Origin: Atherix ibis
Taxonomy: Eukaryota > Arthropoda > Insecta > Diptera > Athericidae
Direction of reading: 5' to 3'
Assembly: GCA_958298945.1 (NCBI GenBank)
Contig: OY282610.1
Coordinates: forward strand, 37,765,667-37,829,666
Length of the DNA: 64,000 nt
The position numbers and the translations under genes are program-made. The notes under the pieces were generated by a model. The model had not been told where the DNA came from. It saw only the letters and a program-made list of their open reading frames with translations, and ran no database searches. Of this stretch, positions 34,561 to 45,720 are shown one piece after another. Position 1 is the stretch's first letter; each line of letters starts with the position of its first letter.

Positions 34561-35545
34561 TCAAAACAAAATGAGCAAACGTTTTTATGAACACATATAA
34601 AATTCCTGTAAGGTTTTAAAATTATTTAAAAATTTACTCGCACATGGATTTTAGCTTAAAAATTTGAGGAATAGCTCATTGATGTGCCTACAAATATTTA
34701 AAGTTTGTAAATTCTAGGTTTAGTTTTTACAAAAAACTATTTGCTTATTTATAAAAAACAGTTTTTTGTATTATTACTTTAAAAAAATTTCATAAATTAG
34801 ACGTTAGAATTTGATTTTTTTTTAAAAATAAATTGAACGTTAGAATTTGAAATTTACACAATTTTTTTATAATTTTTGTTAACAAAGCTTACGATAGTTT
34901 TGCACCAAATATTATTAGTTTTTTTTTTAAACTAATAATAAAACAAATAAGAAAATACTAAATGTTTTATTGCAAGTAAAATTGTTTATTGAAACTCGCA
35001 GGAGAATAGTTTTTTCAAAATTTTTAACAAAAAGTAAAATAAATAATTTGGGTTATTCGACATTAAAAGTTTTTGTATAGATTTTATAATTGAATAAAAT
35101 TATAGAATTAATTTTGAGAATTTTCCAATATTTACTATTAGCTCATAGAGTTATATCTGCGTATTAATTTTATGGCTATTAATTCAGGTCTTTGAGAGTT
35201 CATAAAATTTGGTATAAAATTATATATAAACAAATAGTTTATGGTCGAAAAATTAGCATAAAAATATTTGACCATAGAATGATTATATAATTGGATAAAT
35301 TAGTAAAAGTCGTTCTTAGATTTTTCTAATAATTATTATTAGCTGATAGAATTATGTCTGCATATTCATTTATGGCTAGTATATTTTCTAGATTCAGGTC
35401 TAAGCATTTTTTGGTTTATAGAATTGTACTATATATAATACAAGTATATCCATTAAACTAGTTATAAGATCAATACTATTGTATTAAACATAAAATTAGG
35501 GTCTTAAACAATTTGTATTTGTTTATAATTAGTTGTGTGACCATG
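34560..35545. other. AT-rich spacer with a weak internal repeat
   Basis: Around 35120-35180 and 35310-35370 the text TCTAATA(T/A)TTATTAGCT.ATAGA.TTATATCTG is repeated once. Nothing coding was found. Confidence 0.45.
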
Positions 35546-36650
35546 TAGTTGATGATTTTAAAATTTCTCTGACCATGTAATAGCCCGATTTTTGCGTCAG
35601 CCATCGTCAAGTACTGTTAGCCGTTTTGGAAAAATTAGCTAAATGTGGCTGTAGATTTTTAAAGATATTTTAAAAGTTTGCTGACCATATAATAGTCTTT
35701 TTTCTATAACTTAATTTGCGTGTGTCATCGCCAGCAACTTTGGAAGACTCGGCTGACGCTAGTTAACAAATTTGGGAAAGATTTGAAAATTTGCAGACCG
35801 TTTAATAAGTTAATTTTTGCATCAGTCATCGTCAGATACTATTAGCCTCTTTGACAAAATTGGCTGATGGAAGCTGACAATTTTAAAATTTCGCTGACTA
35901 TGTAATAGCCCGATTCTTGCGTCAGCCATTGTCAGGTACTAACAGCCGCTTTGGAAAAATTAGCTAAATGTGGCTGTAGACTTTTAAAGATATTTTAAAA
36001 TTTTGCTGACCATATAATAGTCTATTTTTCTATAACTTAATTTGCGTGTGTCATCGTCAGCAACTTTGGAAAAATCGGCTAACGCTAGTTAACGGTTTCG
36101 GGAAAGATTTGAAAATTTGCTGACCGTTTAATAAGCTAATTTTTGCATCAGTCATCGTCAGACACTATTAGCCTCTTTGACCAAATTGGCTGATGGAAGC
36201 TGACAATTTTAAAATTTCGCTGACCATGTAATAGCCCGATTTTTGCGTCAGCCATCGTCAAGTACTGTTAGCCGCTTTGGAAAAATTAGTTAAATGTGGC
36301 TGTAGATATTTAAAGATATTTTAAAATTTGCTGACCATATAATAGTCTTTTTTCTACAACTTAATTTGCGTGTCTCATTGCCAGCAACTTTGGAAAAATC
36401 GGCTGACGCTAGTTTACAAATTTGGGAAAGATTTGAAAATTTGATGACCGTTTAATAAGTTAATTTTTGCATCAGTCATCGTCAGACACTATTAGCCTCT
36501 TTGACAAAATTAGCTGATGGAAGCTGATAATTTTAAAATTTCGCTGACTATGTAATAGCCCGATTCTTGCGTCAGCCATTGTCAGGTACTAACAGCCGCT
36601 TTGGAAAAATTAGCTAAATGTTGCTGTAAACTTTTTAATGTATTTTCTAT
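35545..36650. repeat. Higher-order satellite: three ~108-bp subunits per ~325-bp unit
   Basis: TTTTAAAATTTCGCTGAC (or a one-base variant) marks unit starts at 35557, 35881, 36207 and 36531, spacing 324-326. Each unit has three related subunits: A (GCCCGATT.TTGCGTCAGCC), B (TTAATTTGCGTGTGTCAT) and C (TAATTTTTGCATCAGTCATC). All share a TCA(G)..CATCGTCAG...CT.TTTGG core, so the 325-bp unit grew from a ~108-bp ancestor. Variants alternate: A1 resembles A3, A2 resembles A4, and B1 resembles B3, giving a ~650-bp superperiod. No coding function was found. Confidence 0.85.
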
Positions 36651-37229
36651 TTTCTTAGGAGTATTCAACGTGTTGCACCTATTCTTTTCTATAAGTCAAA
36701 TCTAAATCTAGACCTTAGCGAAATTGGAATATTTAAGGTCTAGATAATTTAAGTTCTATTTTCCTACTTAATTAAAGGAAAAAAAAACCATTCTGAATGA
36801 ATAAAAAAAAAATTCTTTTCCCTTATAAGTCGACATTTTTTATTCTAATTTTCTATGATCAAAGGCACCACCAGTCATTATGAAATAGTGAAATCTAAAA
36901 AAAAATTGAGAATTAGTTACAAAGAATTTCGAAACGTGTTATGTTTATTATGTTGTATGGAATATGAAATGAAGTTGAGATTTTCCAAATAATTTGTGGT
37001 ATACTATTACAAAGGAACAACAAATATGTTGTCCTTTTTTCTTAGGGGAAATGATGGATTTTGTATTTATTACTTGATTTTCAATCTGATTTACACGTGT
37101 TTTCATTAGCGATTATAAAGGTGCGTGTCGCATAATATTGTCCCCCAACAATTTGTTCTGTCTACGATAAAGTCATGATGATGATGGTAGTATTCGGCTA
37201 TGATTATTAATTTTGTAATTTTTTTTTTA

Positions 37230-37271
<42 letters not shown>

Positions 37272-39018
37272 ATTATTATTTTTTTTCTATTGCTTATCTT
37301 AATGGTAGGGTGAAATTGGAAAAGAACAGAATTTTATGAAGGGAGAATTGTTAGTTACAGTGGCTGGTAATGAAGTTTACTTTTCTAACTGAGTTATTAA
37401 ATTTATTGAAAGCTTCTAGACAAATGATATTCAATCGCTAGCGGGCAATTAAAGAAAATTCTTTCAGAATAATTTAATGGAACTTAATACAGTATAGATA
37501 AAGCTAAGTACACACAGTCATGTTTATGTAGATGAGTCTATCAGAAAAATATATTATATAATGTACGACTTTAGTCCAAATTATGTGTATAATATTAATT
37601 CGTATATATGAAAAGTTTTTAGATGGCTTTCCTGTTCTTTTTCTGCTTCTTATTTGTCTATATAACCTTATATATATATATAAAACTGCCTATTAGAATG
37701 GAAATAATATAAAGGAAATGTTAGGGAGGAAAAAAATAAGAAATAAAAATTGCTAAAATGCCTAATGCCCAGGCAAATGTAATAAAAAAATTTTCGACTT
37801 AGACTTTGAAAAGGAAATTTTAGTAAAATATTGAAACAAAACCGACATGAAAATTTATATAATTGCTCATGAAAATTTATGCTATGCTTCTTTTCCTGTA
37901 CGCACTGATATTACACATACATGCATACATACAAAGGATTAATGCCTGCATACCTTCCCATTAGTCTAGAATTACTTATACTTTTACTATGAATGAAGTA
38001 TGAGTAGACTCTTCAAAGCAAAATGATACTTTTATATATTTATCAGAAAATAGGTCATTATTTTAATACTATTCCTCTTACAGCTCCTACAGCCCCTACA
38101 GCTCCTACTATTACTTCTATACCTCACAATACTACTGTTCTTTCTTTCTCTTTGTAATTATTCTTGTACTAATCAATATCATTAGTATTATTATTATAAT
38201 TTTTATTATTTTTATTAATACTAAAATATAAAATGTATTTAATATAATATTAGCAATATAAAGGAAGAGGGTATAAAATTTCCTTGTACGTATCGATTCT
38301 CTCTCATACCGATTGATAAAAGCTCTCACGGCAGGTAAGTCTATTTAAAGATTAATAACATTTGCCTGATAGACCGGATCATATAAATCACGGAAGGTAT
38401 AATAATTACAAGTATTACAAGTACATTGCAATCTGTTATTATAATTTAATGTATTGTATAATATTCTATTGACGGTTAATGTACATATACATATTAGCTA
38501 AAAAGAAAATTTTCATAAATTAATATTATGGCTTTTAATTTGTTTCTATTTTTTTTTTTTCTATTAAAAGTTTCCTTGTAAGTTTGTCCTTTAAAAATAT
38601 TTCGATTAATTTTTATGGTAAATAATTCAATCAAAAAAAAAAAAAAACTTTTTATATTACCAATAATCACTTTAATTAGTTAGTTTAAAAAAATATATAT
38701 ATAAATAAATACCCTTTGGATGGTAAGTAAGGTCAATAAAATAAGTGCTGGAGTATAAAGTGCAATTCCACACCTTATCTTAGATACCTTCTATATAAAA
38801 AAAATTAAATCTAAATAAAAGTTTTTATATAAAAAAAATTATTGAAAATTTGATAAATTTTCGGGCAAATATTAAAAATATTTCGCAGTATTTTTTTGTT
38901 GGAATTTATAAGACCTCCCCCCACCCACCATAATATTTATTCAAGTATTTTGAATTTTTATTTTCATTTCTTTTTATTTAAATTCGAATAAAAAAATTTT
39001 CCGAATTATTTTTGTTTC
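36650..39018. other. Apparently single-copy DNA with microsatellites
   Basis: An (ATT)n run of about 13 units at ~37230-37270, (TA)n at ~37669-37682, and a 9-bp triplication AGCTCCTAC at ~38081-38108. A perfect splice-donor consensus CAG|GTAAGT is at 38332-38340, without a supporting exon. No gene was recognised. Confidence 0.45.
37230..37270. repeat. (ATT)n microsatellite
   Basis: About 13 uninterrupted TTA/ATT units followed by an imperfect copy. Confidence 0.9.
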
Positions 39019-40188
39019 AGAACTGATGGTCGACTATATAGCGTGTTCGCTAGAGCGAAAGGAATACTGCCCAGGAGTGTTTCTTGACATTTCGCATGCT
39101 TTCGACCGTGTATGGCACCCTGGATTGCTTTGGAAGTTGCAGCGAGTCCTACCCTCGAGTTATTTCCACATCCTTAAATCTTATCTCTCAGACCGATATT
39201 TTCAGGTAGCTGAAAATATGGAGTACTCTGCCATTTATCCAATTTCCGCCGGTGTCCCTCAAGGAAGTATTCTAGGTCCTATCCTATATAACATTTATAC
39301 CCATGACATTCCTTGCCACAACAACATCCTAACCGCAATATATGCTGGCGATACAGCCATCCTGACACATCACAAAGATCCTTCCACAGCCATTAGTATC
39401 CTACAGAACCATATCCACTCCTTAGAAACTTGGTTCAAAAGGTGGAGAGTGAAGGTAAATGAGCAAAAATCTGCTCATGTAACTTTCACACTCTGCCGAG
39501 AACAAATTCCCGACATAACCCTAAACGGCAGTATTATTCCACGAAAAAATAGCGTACGTTACCTTGGACTTATATTCGACAAACGGTTAACCTGGAACCT
39601 TCATACGAAAACTGAAAGACGTGAACTTAACGGACGATACAAACAATTATTACGTCTTCTAGACAGTAAATCAAAACTTACAACAACAAGTAAACTATTA
39701 CTATACAATACGGTTCTGAAACCAATATGGACATATGGTCTAGAACTTTGGGGTTCGACTAAGCATTTCAACTCCCTACCAATCCAATCCCTACAATCCC
39801 GAATCCTTCGTAAAATTGTCAATGCCCCCTTTTATGTGCGAAACACTGTAATGCACCGTGACCTAAATGTTCCATTTGTTCGTGAACTATGCATCTCCCG
39901 ATATAAAAAATTCCATTCGCATCTATCCTTCCACCCTAATCATTTAGGAAGGGAACTTTTCACTCCCACCCTTCCAGTATACACCCATCGACGTTAAAAA
40001 CGGCGATGGCCGAGAGATTCTTAAAAATTATAAAATAAAATTACCCTGTTCTGAGGTAACATCGATGGGTGTTTTCCTCCACATGTCTTCATGTCCTTGT
40101 ATATTCCCGTAAAAAATCTGCTTGTTACTAGCATAAGTAGTTGTAGATATCATTTAAAATAAAAAAAAATAAAAAAAGAACTGATGGT
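39019..40188 (+). mobile_element. 5'-truncated Jockey-clade retrotransposon with target duplication
   Basis: A 12-bp target-site duplication AGAACTGATGGT lies at 39019-39030 and 40177-40188. The inserted DNA runs from about 39031 to an A-rich tail ending at 40176. It holds the C-terminal part of a Jockey-type reverse transcriptase and a short 3' untranslated region. These are the hallmarks of LINE insertion by target-primed reverse transcription with 5' truncation. The perfect duplication and one long open frame suggest a fairly recent insertion. Confidence 0.95.
39026..39997 (+). pseudogene. Jockey reverse transcriptase fragment, inactive
   Basis: 323 codons. The first two codons (ATG GTC) fall mostly in the target duplication, so the ATG comes from host DNA. 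Reverse-transcriptase motifs are present: VFLDISHAFDRVWHP (catalytic D21), SAGVPQGSILGPILYNIYTH (residues 74-93), and the active-site box at residues 106-109, which is YAGD instead of YADD (codon GGC at 39347). WRVKVNEQKSAHVTF and VRYLGLIFDKRLTW follow, then the thumb-region block IWTYGLELWGS. A TTA-to-TAA change at 39995 stops the frame just before the usual LKRRWPRD ending, which is still readable to about 40024. The N-terminal endonuclease and fingers are missing. It cannot polymerise. Confidence 0.93.
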
Positions 40189-40295
40189 TTCGAAAATAAT
40201 TTTGGATTATTTTATAAAATATTAATTAATTTTCTTAATTTATGCTTAGCATAATCAAAGAATTGCTGAATCAAAGTACTTTAGACGCCACGAAT

Positions 40296-41880
40296 TTGCG
40301 CTGCAGTTTTTCAGTTTGACATGCCCAGCATATTTTTGGCACGTGGCTAACGCCATAAATAAAGCCACTATAGACTTACGGGCAGGATATTCCTCATCCA
40401 TACGGATTAAAAGTCTCAGCCTACCGCAGCCTATTGAGCTTAATTTTATCTATAAGCGGGCGATCTCATCGTTAGATATGTCCCGGAAGCTTTCATCCTC
40501 ACGCAGAAGGGGACGATTCCTCAAAAATTGTTTTGAAGGATCCTCCTCTTTCGAACGCAGACTTGAGTTTGTAGTTGATTCTGCTGAGAACCTAAGTTTT
40601 TGAAGCATATATTAGGACTGGCAAAACAAGTAGCTTCAATGTTATGATCAAAATTTTCGAGCGAAATAATTTAGTAGGCTCTGTTGGCTGCCAGCAGCCG
40701 TGAGCAGATTTTGTGCTCTATGTTTTTATCGGTAGCAACCCTTGACCCCAAATAGGAAAATTATTTAAGAGTTTTAAGGCTATAGTGCTAATTGATCTTC
40801 CCTTTGACGCTGACCCTGTCACCATGAAATTTTTTTTCTGTGCAGTCCGAGATTTTTTGGCGCGAGCTCAATTTTGATGAACGTCTCGAGCACTTTTCTT
40901 TTTGATCAACACATAATGTCGATATTGTTGGTGAATGCTAAAAGCTGGACGGACTTAAAAAGGATGGAACCTCCTCATGCCAGGTGAAAGAGAACACACA
41001 AAATTGCGTCTCTTTAACGGAGACCATTGTTGCTGTTAAATAGCTCCGAAAGTAATTCGGTTACTTTTACACTTCCTCTTAGATAAGTTATAGTCAACCT
41101 AGGCCGGCTTTTACTCTTGGTCTCAAATAAACCTAGTCTGTCTTATACATTTTTTGGGAATGTCAAACTTTCTTGTGTAGAGTTTTAGACTGGCTGTGCT
41201 ATCATAAGCGTCTTTAAAGCCGATGAGCAGATGGTGGAAGGAACTCAATCGACTGCCGTAGCAAGATCTGATTTGTTGGTGATTCCTCCTGGAGTGAAGC
41301 CTCTCTGGTGTGAGTCAATAATTTTTTGGGCGAATGGTGCTATTCTGCCTAGTAACATAGCAGAGATAATTTTTAAGATGGTATTCAGAGCAATCAAATG
41401 CTCTACTAGGACAGATAATGCCAACGGTTAGTCATCGGACCTTGATTGTCTGTCCCATACTTGGAGCGCTGATTACTGACTCGTTTGGTGGTGCTTAACC
41501 AGTTTTCTGGCAATCCCCGACCGAATTGTGGTCCTTCAGTCGACGCATCGATTTTGGTGTTTCTTCAATACTTGTTTAGTATTTGGGACCTCCAATTTGT
41601 ATTATGACTGGTTAGTATTTAGGAAGCTATCAAAATAATCGACCTTATCACCTCAATATATATATTTGGCCACAAATCAGATCTGATAAGCGTCGTGGTA
41701 TAAATCTTTTCATCGAACTCACAGCTCATTAAAACTTTCAAGCCTGATACGGTAGTTCCCTATATTTTCCACAATTCACAGACCTGTCCGTTCTTCCAAG
41801 CTCTCTCCCATGATCTGTGAATCCTCTTCTCTGCCTTACGCAATTCACAAATTCGTGATTTTAAATTTATAAACTTTTTC
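40296..41880 (-). pseudogene. RTE-like retrotransposon remnant, minus strand
   Basis: Read from right to left, frames are broken but collinear with an RTE-type reverse transcriptase. ELRKAEKRIHRSW lies near 41845-41805, LNTILKIISAMLLGRIAPF near 41390-41330, QILLRQSIEF near 41270-41240, and FKDAYDS near 41222-41202. KSVQLLAFTNNIDIMC lies near 40960-40910, where the YADD box is replaced by FTNN. ILQNNF and DESFRDISNDEIARL lie near 40545-40460, RLRLLIRMDEEYPARKS near 40415-40365, and the 3' end is near 40300. It is an old, inactive copy covering most of the polymerase and the C-terminus. It lies just beyond the Jockey insertion, in opposite orientation. Plus-strand frames at 40316-40603 and 41231-41431 are by-products. 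Confidence 0.75.
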
Positions 41881-44590
41881 CAACAAAACTAAAATACCAA
41901 ATATTGTAAATACTTAAATATCTATACTAAAATTATTTACTAAAATTCTTTTGTTGAGTTTAAAAACGTACCTAATTTTTTGTTTTTTCTTTTAACTTAT
42001 TTTAGGCTAGTTCTTAAGTTGTCGGCAATTAAAAAAATATTGCACAAGTCGGCGTATTTTAATATTTCTTGTAACGAAATCGTCGATTTAAAATATGTCG
42101 ATCTTCGTAAAAAAAAAATTAAAAATAAATCAAAATTTTAATCGTTTTAATCGTTTTTTTTTATATTACCATAAAATTAGTGTTTTCTATATTTTATTAA
42201 ATATTATAGAAAAATTCATAAATAAAATGAATTTTTTGCAAAAGTTTCAAAATTTTACTTCAAAACCAAAAAATTATTTTTTGTAAGTTTAGAAATAGTT
42301 AAAAGTTTATTTTGCAAAAATTAATTTTAAATATGATTTTTTAATTATTATAAAATTTGTTCTGTTCGACTTACTTAATATTTTTAGTGATGTCGCTCGA
42401 CTAAGTGAAATGCTTGAAAACATTTATTTCCACTGTAAATATAAAAACAAAAAATAATATTAATTATACAATATATTTTTTATTAAATTGATATAAATTT
42501 TAAGCTGTTCCAAGAAAGTAGGAATTTGTCATTGTTAATTTAGAAAAAAAATATTATTAACTATAATATTACGAGTTTTATCAAAAAAGAAGGTAATTTT
42601 AAAATTTTTTTTTGAATTCTTAAAAGTGTCCTTGCCTAAACTATAACTTATTTTATTACAAGCTGAGTTGTTAAATATTTTTAGATTTAACGGAAAAAAT
42701 TCTATTTAAAATGAAGCCTTAACTTTAGTTTTAGTGACTGTGTGAAAAGAAAAAAAAACTCTATAAAGTTTATTTATTTTTATGAAACTTTTATGGATAT
42801 AGTTAGGATAGTATAATAGTAAACGTTAAACCATGTCATCTTTAATCTGATTCTTAATAAAGTCACTACCTATAAGTAAAATGCAAAAAAAAGAGAATAA
42901 AATGTTATAAAAATTACACAACAAGGACATACGACAAGAATAGTTAGTGTTCCTGAATAAAAAAATATAAGGATATTGAAGGGAAAATACAAGAACGCAT
43001 AAAAAAAAGAAACCAATTTGTTGTTCATGTGTTATAAAAATGAACTTAAATATAAAATCCTGTCTTATCCTGTGTCATATTATATTCTCTCCTGTCCATC
43101 GCATCTGTTCAATGTTCAATTTTTTTTGTTGTTGTTAAGATATTTACTTTTAGGAGATGATAAGGTGATAGCGAATATGCAAAATGCCATAGACCAAATA
43201 TATATACACCTGCATACATATATGAACATATATATAATAAAGTGTCCTTGTATGAAGATGGTTGGTAAATAGTAAAATTGTTGAGTTTACGTTTAGCCAG
43301 AAGATGTCCTTTTTAGAATTCTGCCACTTTGCAATGGCTACAAATATGTTATTATCGAATTGACCGTAACTGTACGTATCCTTTTTTAGCTGTAAAGGTA
43401 AAATCTATACTTTCTATTATCAAAAAAAAAAAAAAAACGAAACAAAATGCCACCTTTTTCTACCTGATTTTTTAATATATTTCTTTTCGTTTTGGTTTTT
43501 ATGTTTGTTTTTTTTTTAAATTTTTTACTCGATTTTGAAGAAAGTTCAATAATAAAGAAAAAGATATGAAAGCAGAAAGTTCACAATTTTCGTTTTAGAT
43601 TTAAGATCAATTTTATTCATAAGAAATAGGAAAAAGTAATCGTTATAGACCATATCAAGGATGGCTACAATTTTTTTTGTTGATTTTTCACATGATTTCA
43701 TTTTCATTTCGTTTCTTTTTTTTTTTGTAAAATTTAACTATACGGAAAAGACTTTAAGGATGCAAAATTTAAAAAAAAAAGAATATATATTTTTCGATTG
43801 TGATGAGAAAAAGGACGAACAAGAGAATGACTCAAGGAGTCATTTTATAATATTTATTAGTCTATTTTTCTTATAGAGTAGTAATTATTATTACGTAATT
43901 TTGAATAGTGAATGTTTTTTTTTTATTGAGAAAAAATTAGTAACTTGAAAAGGACGAAAGATAAAATAGAAGAAAGAAAATGGAGAAGCGAAAAGACATA
44001 TTATCGATTTGATTGCTACTTTTTTGAGCATGTGCATTTTTTTCTTCATCTTTCTCTTTCACTCTTTATATATTTTTCGTCCTTTTTGATATTATATTAA
44101 TTTTTAATATGTTGCATTTATTTTTCTTCTATATACACAAAAAGTGTATTTAATTAATTTGTCAATTTTTCCTATCGGTTAGTTAATTATATAAACTTGA
44201 GAAAGTTTTCGAAATTTTTTATGGAAAAGGATAAAGGATATGTAAAAAGGAAAATGAAATTAAAATTTAGTTTATAAAATTGGGGAAAAAATATCATATC
44301 GAAAGGGAAATTTTATCAAATAATTGTTTTAAACTATAACATTGGGAAATTTGAATTAGCTATAATAATATATGTACACTCATATATGTGTATTGGTAGT
44401 TTAAAGGGAATATGATACGAAAAGAGGATAAATACAATAGTTTATAGCAAGATCAAAAGTAGATATTGATAAAATAAGTTACACTAAAAAGAGTTCTTTA
44501 GTGGAAAAGACTATCGACATTTTTCTAAGACCCAAGCTAAAAGGGAAAAAATATTATAAGAATAGCAATTTGGCCACAATAATAGACGCA
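41880..44590. other. AT-rich spacer, nothing recognised
   Basis: Several 60-85 codon frames (for example 42095-42286, 43018-43272, 43661-43876) are Lys/Phe/Asn-rich and lack any domain. No repeat family was identified. Confidence 0.5.
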
Positions 44591-44599
44591 CATATTAGG

Positions 44600-44885
44600 A
44601 ATATCGTTTTTAAATCAGGACACTTTTCTATATTATTAATTTTTATCATCAACCAATGCGCAACAATCGGTAGTCCTGTTGAGTCAAGACAAATCGAAAC
44701 GTTACGGCTTCGCACTGCGGTTTTCCAATTAGACATCCTGGCTAATGCCGTCACTCCACCGAAAGCATGGTCTACCCAGTCTTCTGAGACCATAAAGGGG
44801 CCACTCTGGATTTACAGATTAAGTGTCTGCTCCATCGCAGACTATTGAAGTTAATTATATGCACAACTGAGAGGCTCAAAAAAAA
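44600..44885 (-). pseudogene. RTE-like C-terminal fragment, first of two direct copies
   Basis: The minus-strand translation reads GPFMVSEDWVDHAFGGVTALARM and is homologous to GWVDPAF.RSTALARMP in the copy at 45133-45422. Both share the flanking text CTTTTCTAT.TTATTAATTTT and ACAACTGAGAGGCTCAA in the same orientation. It is a broken fragment of the same RTE-like family as 40.3-41.9 kb. Confidence 0.55.
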
Positions 44886-44974
44886 GGAAAAAATATGGTA
44901 AGAATAGTAACAGGATATATTCCTTTATAAATCCATTCTGGTCCTTAAAGAGTTTCTTTTTTTGTGTCAAATTC

Positions 44975-45133
44975 AAGTAGCATTTGTAATGACAGATAAA
45001 TTTTTAGCGCTACGTTCAGACAGATCATTTGGCCTCAACTACATGTCGACCCAGGTGTGTCACTATGTGGATTCGAACTAAGGATCGTTATGTGGTAGAC
45101 GCAGAAGTTAGGCGTATTGTCTCTAAACCAAGG
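44975..45133 (-). repeat. tRNA-derived SINE candidate
   Basis: On the minus strand, TGGTTTAGAGA (45130-45120) fits the RNA polymerase III A-box pattern except the last base, and AGTTCGAATCC (45079-45069) fits the B box with one mismatch. They are 51 bases apart, within the range for internal promoters. A body follows with ACACCTGGGTCGACATG and AACGTAGCGCTAAAAATTT, the latter shared with tails at 5.3, 11.0, 11.4 and 53.5 kb. No complete tRNA cloverleaf is evident, so I call it a SINE rather than a tRNA gene. It lies between two direct copies of an RTE fragment. Confidence 0.55.
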
Positions 45134-45720
45134 CACTTTTCTATTTTATTAATTTTCATCATCAACAAATCTGCGATCATCGGTAGTCTGGTCTAGTCCT
45201 GCTGAGTCAAAAAAATCGAGACGTACCGGCTTCATGCTGCGGTTTACCAATTAGACATTCCAAGCAGGTTTTTGGCATTCTGGCTAATGCCGTTGATCTA
45301 TCGAAAGCAGGGTCTACCCAGCCTTCTGAGACCATAAAAGGGGCCATTCTGGACTTACGAATTAGGTGTTTGGGCCATCGGAGCCTACTGAAATTAATTG
45401 TTTCCACAACTGAGAGGCTCAATAATCTCATCGTTAAGTAGGCTTTGCTATCATTCATCCTCATGTTGAGGGCCAAAAATTCTTTAAAGGATCCACTTCT
45501 TGAACGTGGATAAGAGTTCGCAATAGTTTTGCTGCGAACCAAAATTAACGGCGACTAGAAAACTAGTCTCCTTTATAGCAGTAACTTTGATGTTATGGCT
45601 AGAATTTCTGAGCGAAAAAATATGGACTCACTGAAATGGGCTCTGTTGGCTGCCTACAACACTCCGCAGACATCTTCCTTCATGTTGTTGTCGGTTGCGA
45701 CCTTTTATTTTAATTAATTT
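45133..45720 (-). pseudogene. RTE-like C-terminal fragment, second direct copy
   Basis: The minus-strand frame at 45207-45542 (111 codons) reads NMRMNDSKAYLTMRLL, then INFSRLRWPKHLIRKSRMAP, then GWVDPAFDRSTALARMPK. This is the IQRLRW.GHV.RM..... block near the end of RTE-type proteins. Upstream (to 45720) it matches 40500-40750 in the same orientation, including GGCTCTGTTGGCTGCC. The ATG at 45540 is probably fortuitous. The C-terminus is otherwise truncated. Confidence 0.65.

Noticed and set aside
45069..45133. Functional tRNA gene on the minus strand
   Set aside because: A and B boxes are present but I could not build a cloverleaf with a paired acceptor stem; the body continues as a SINE-like repeat.
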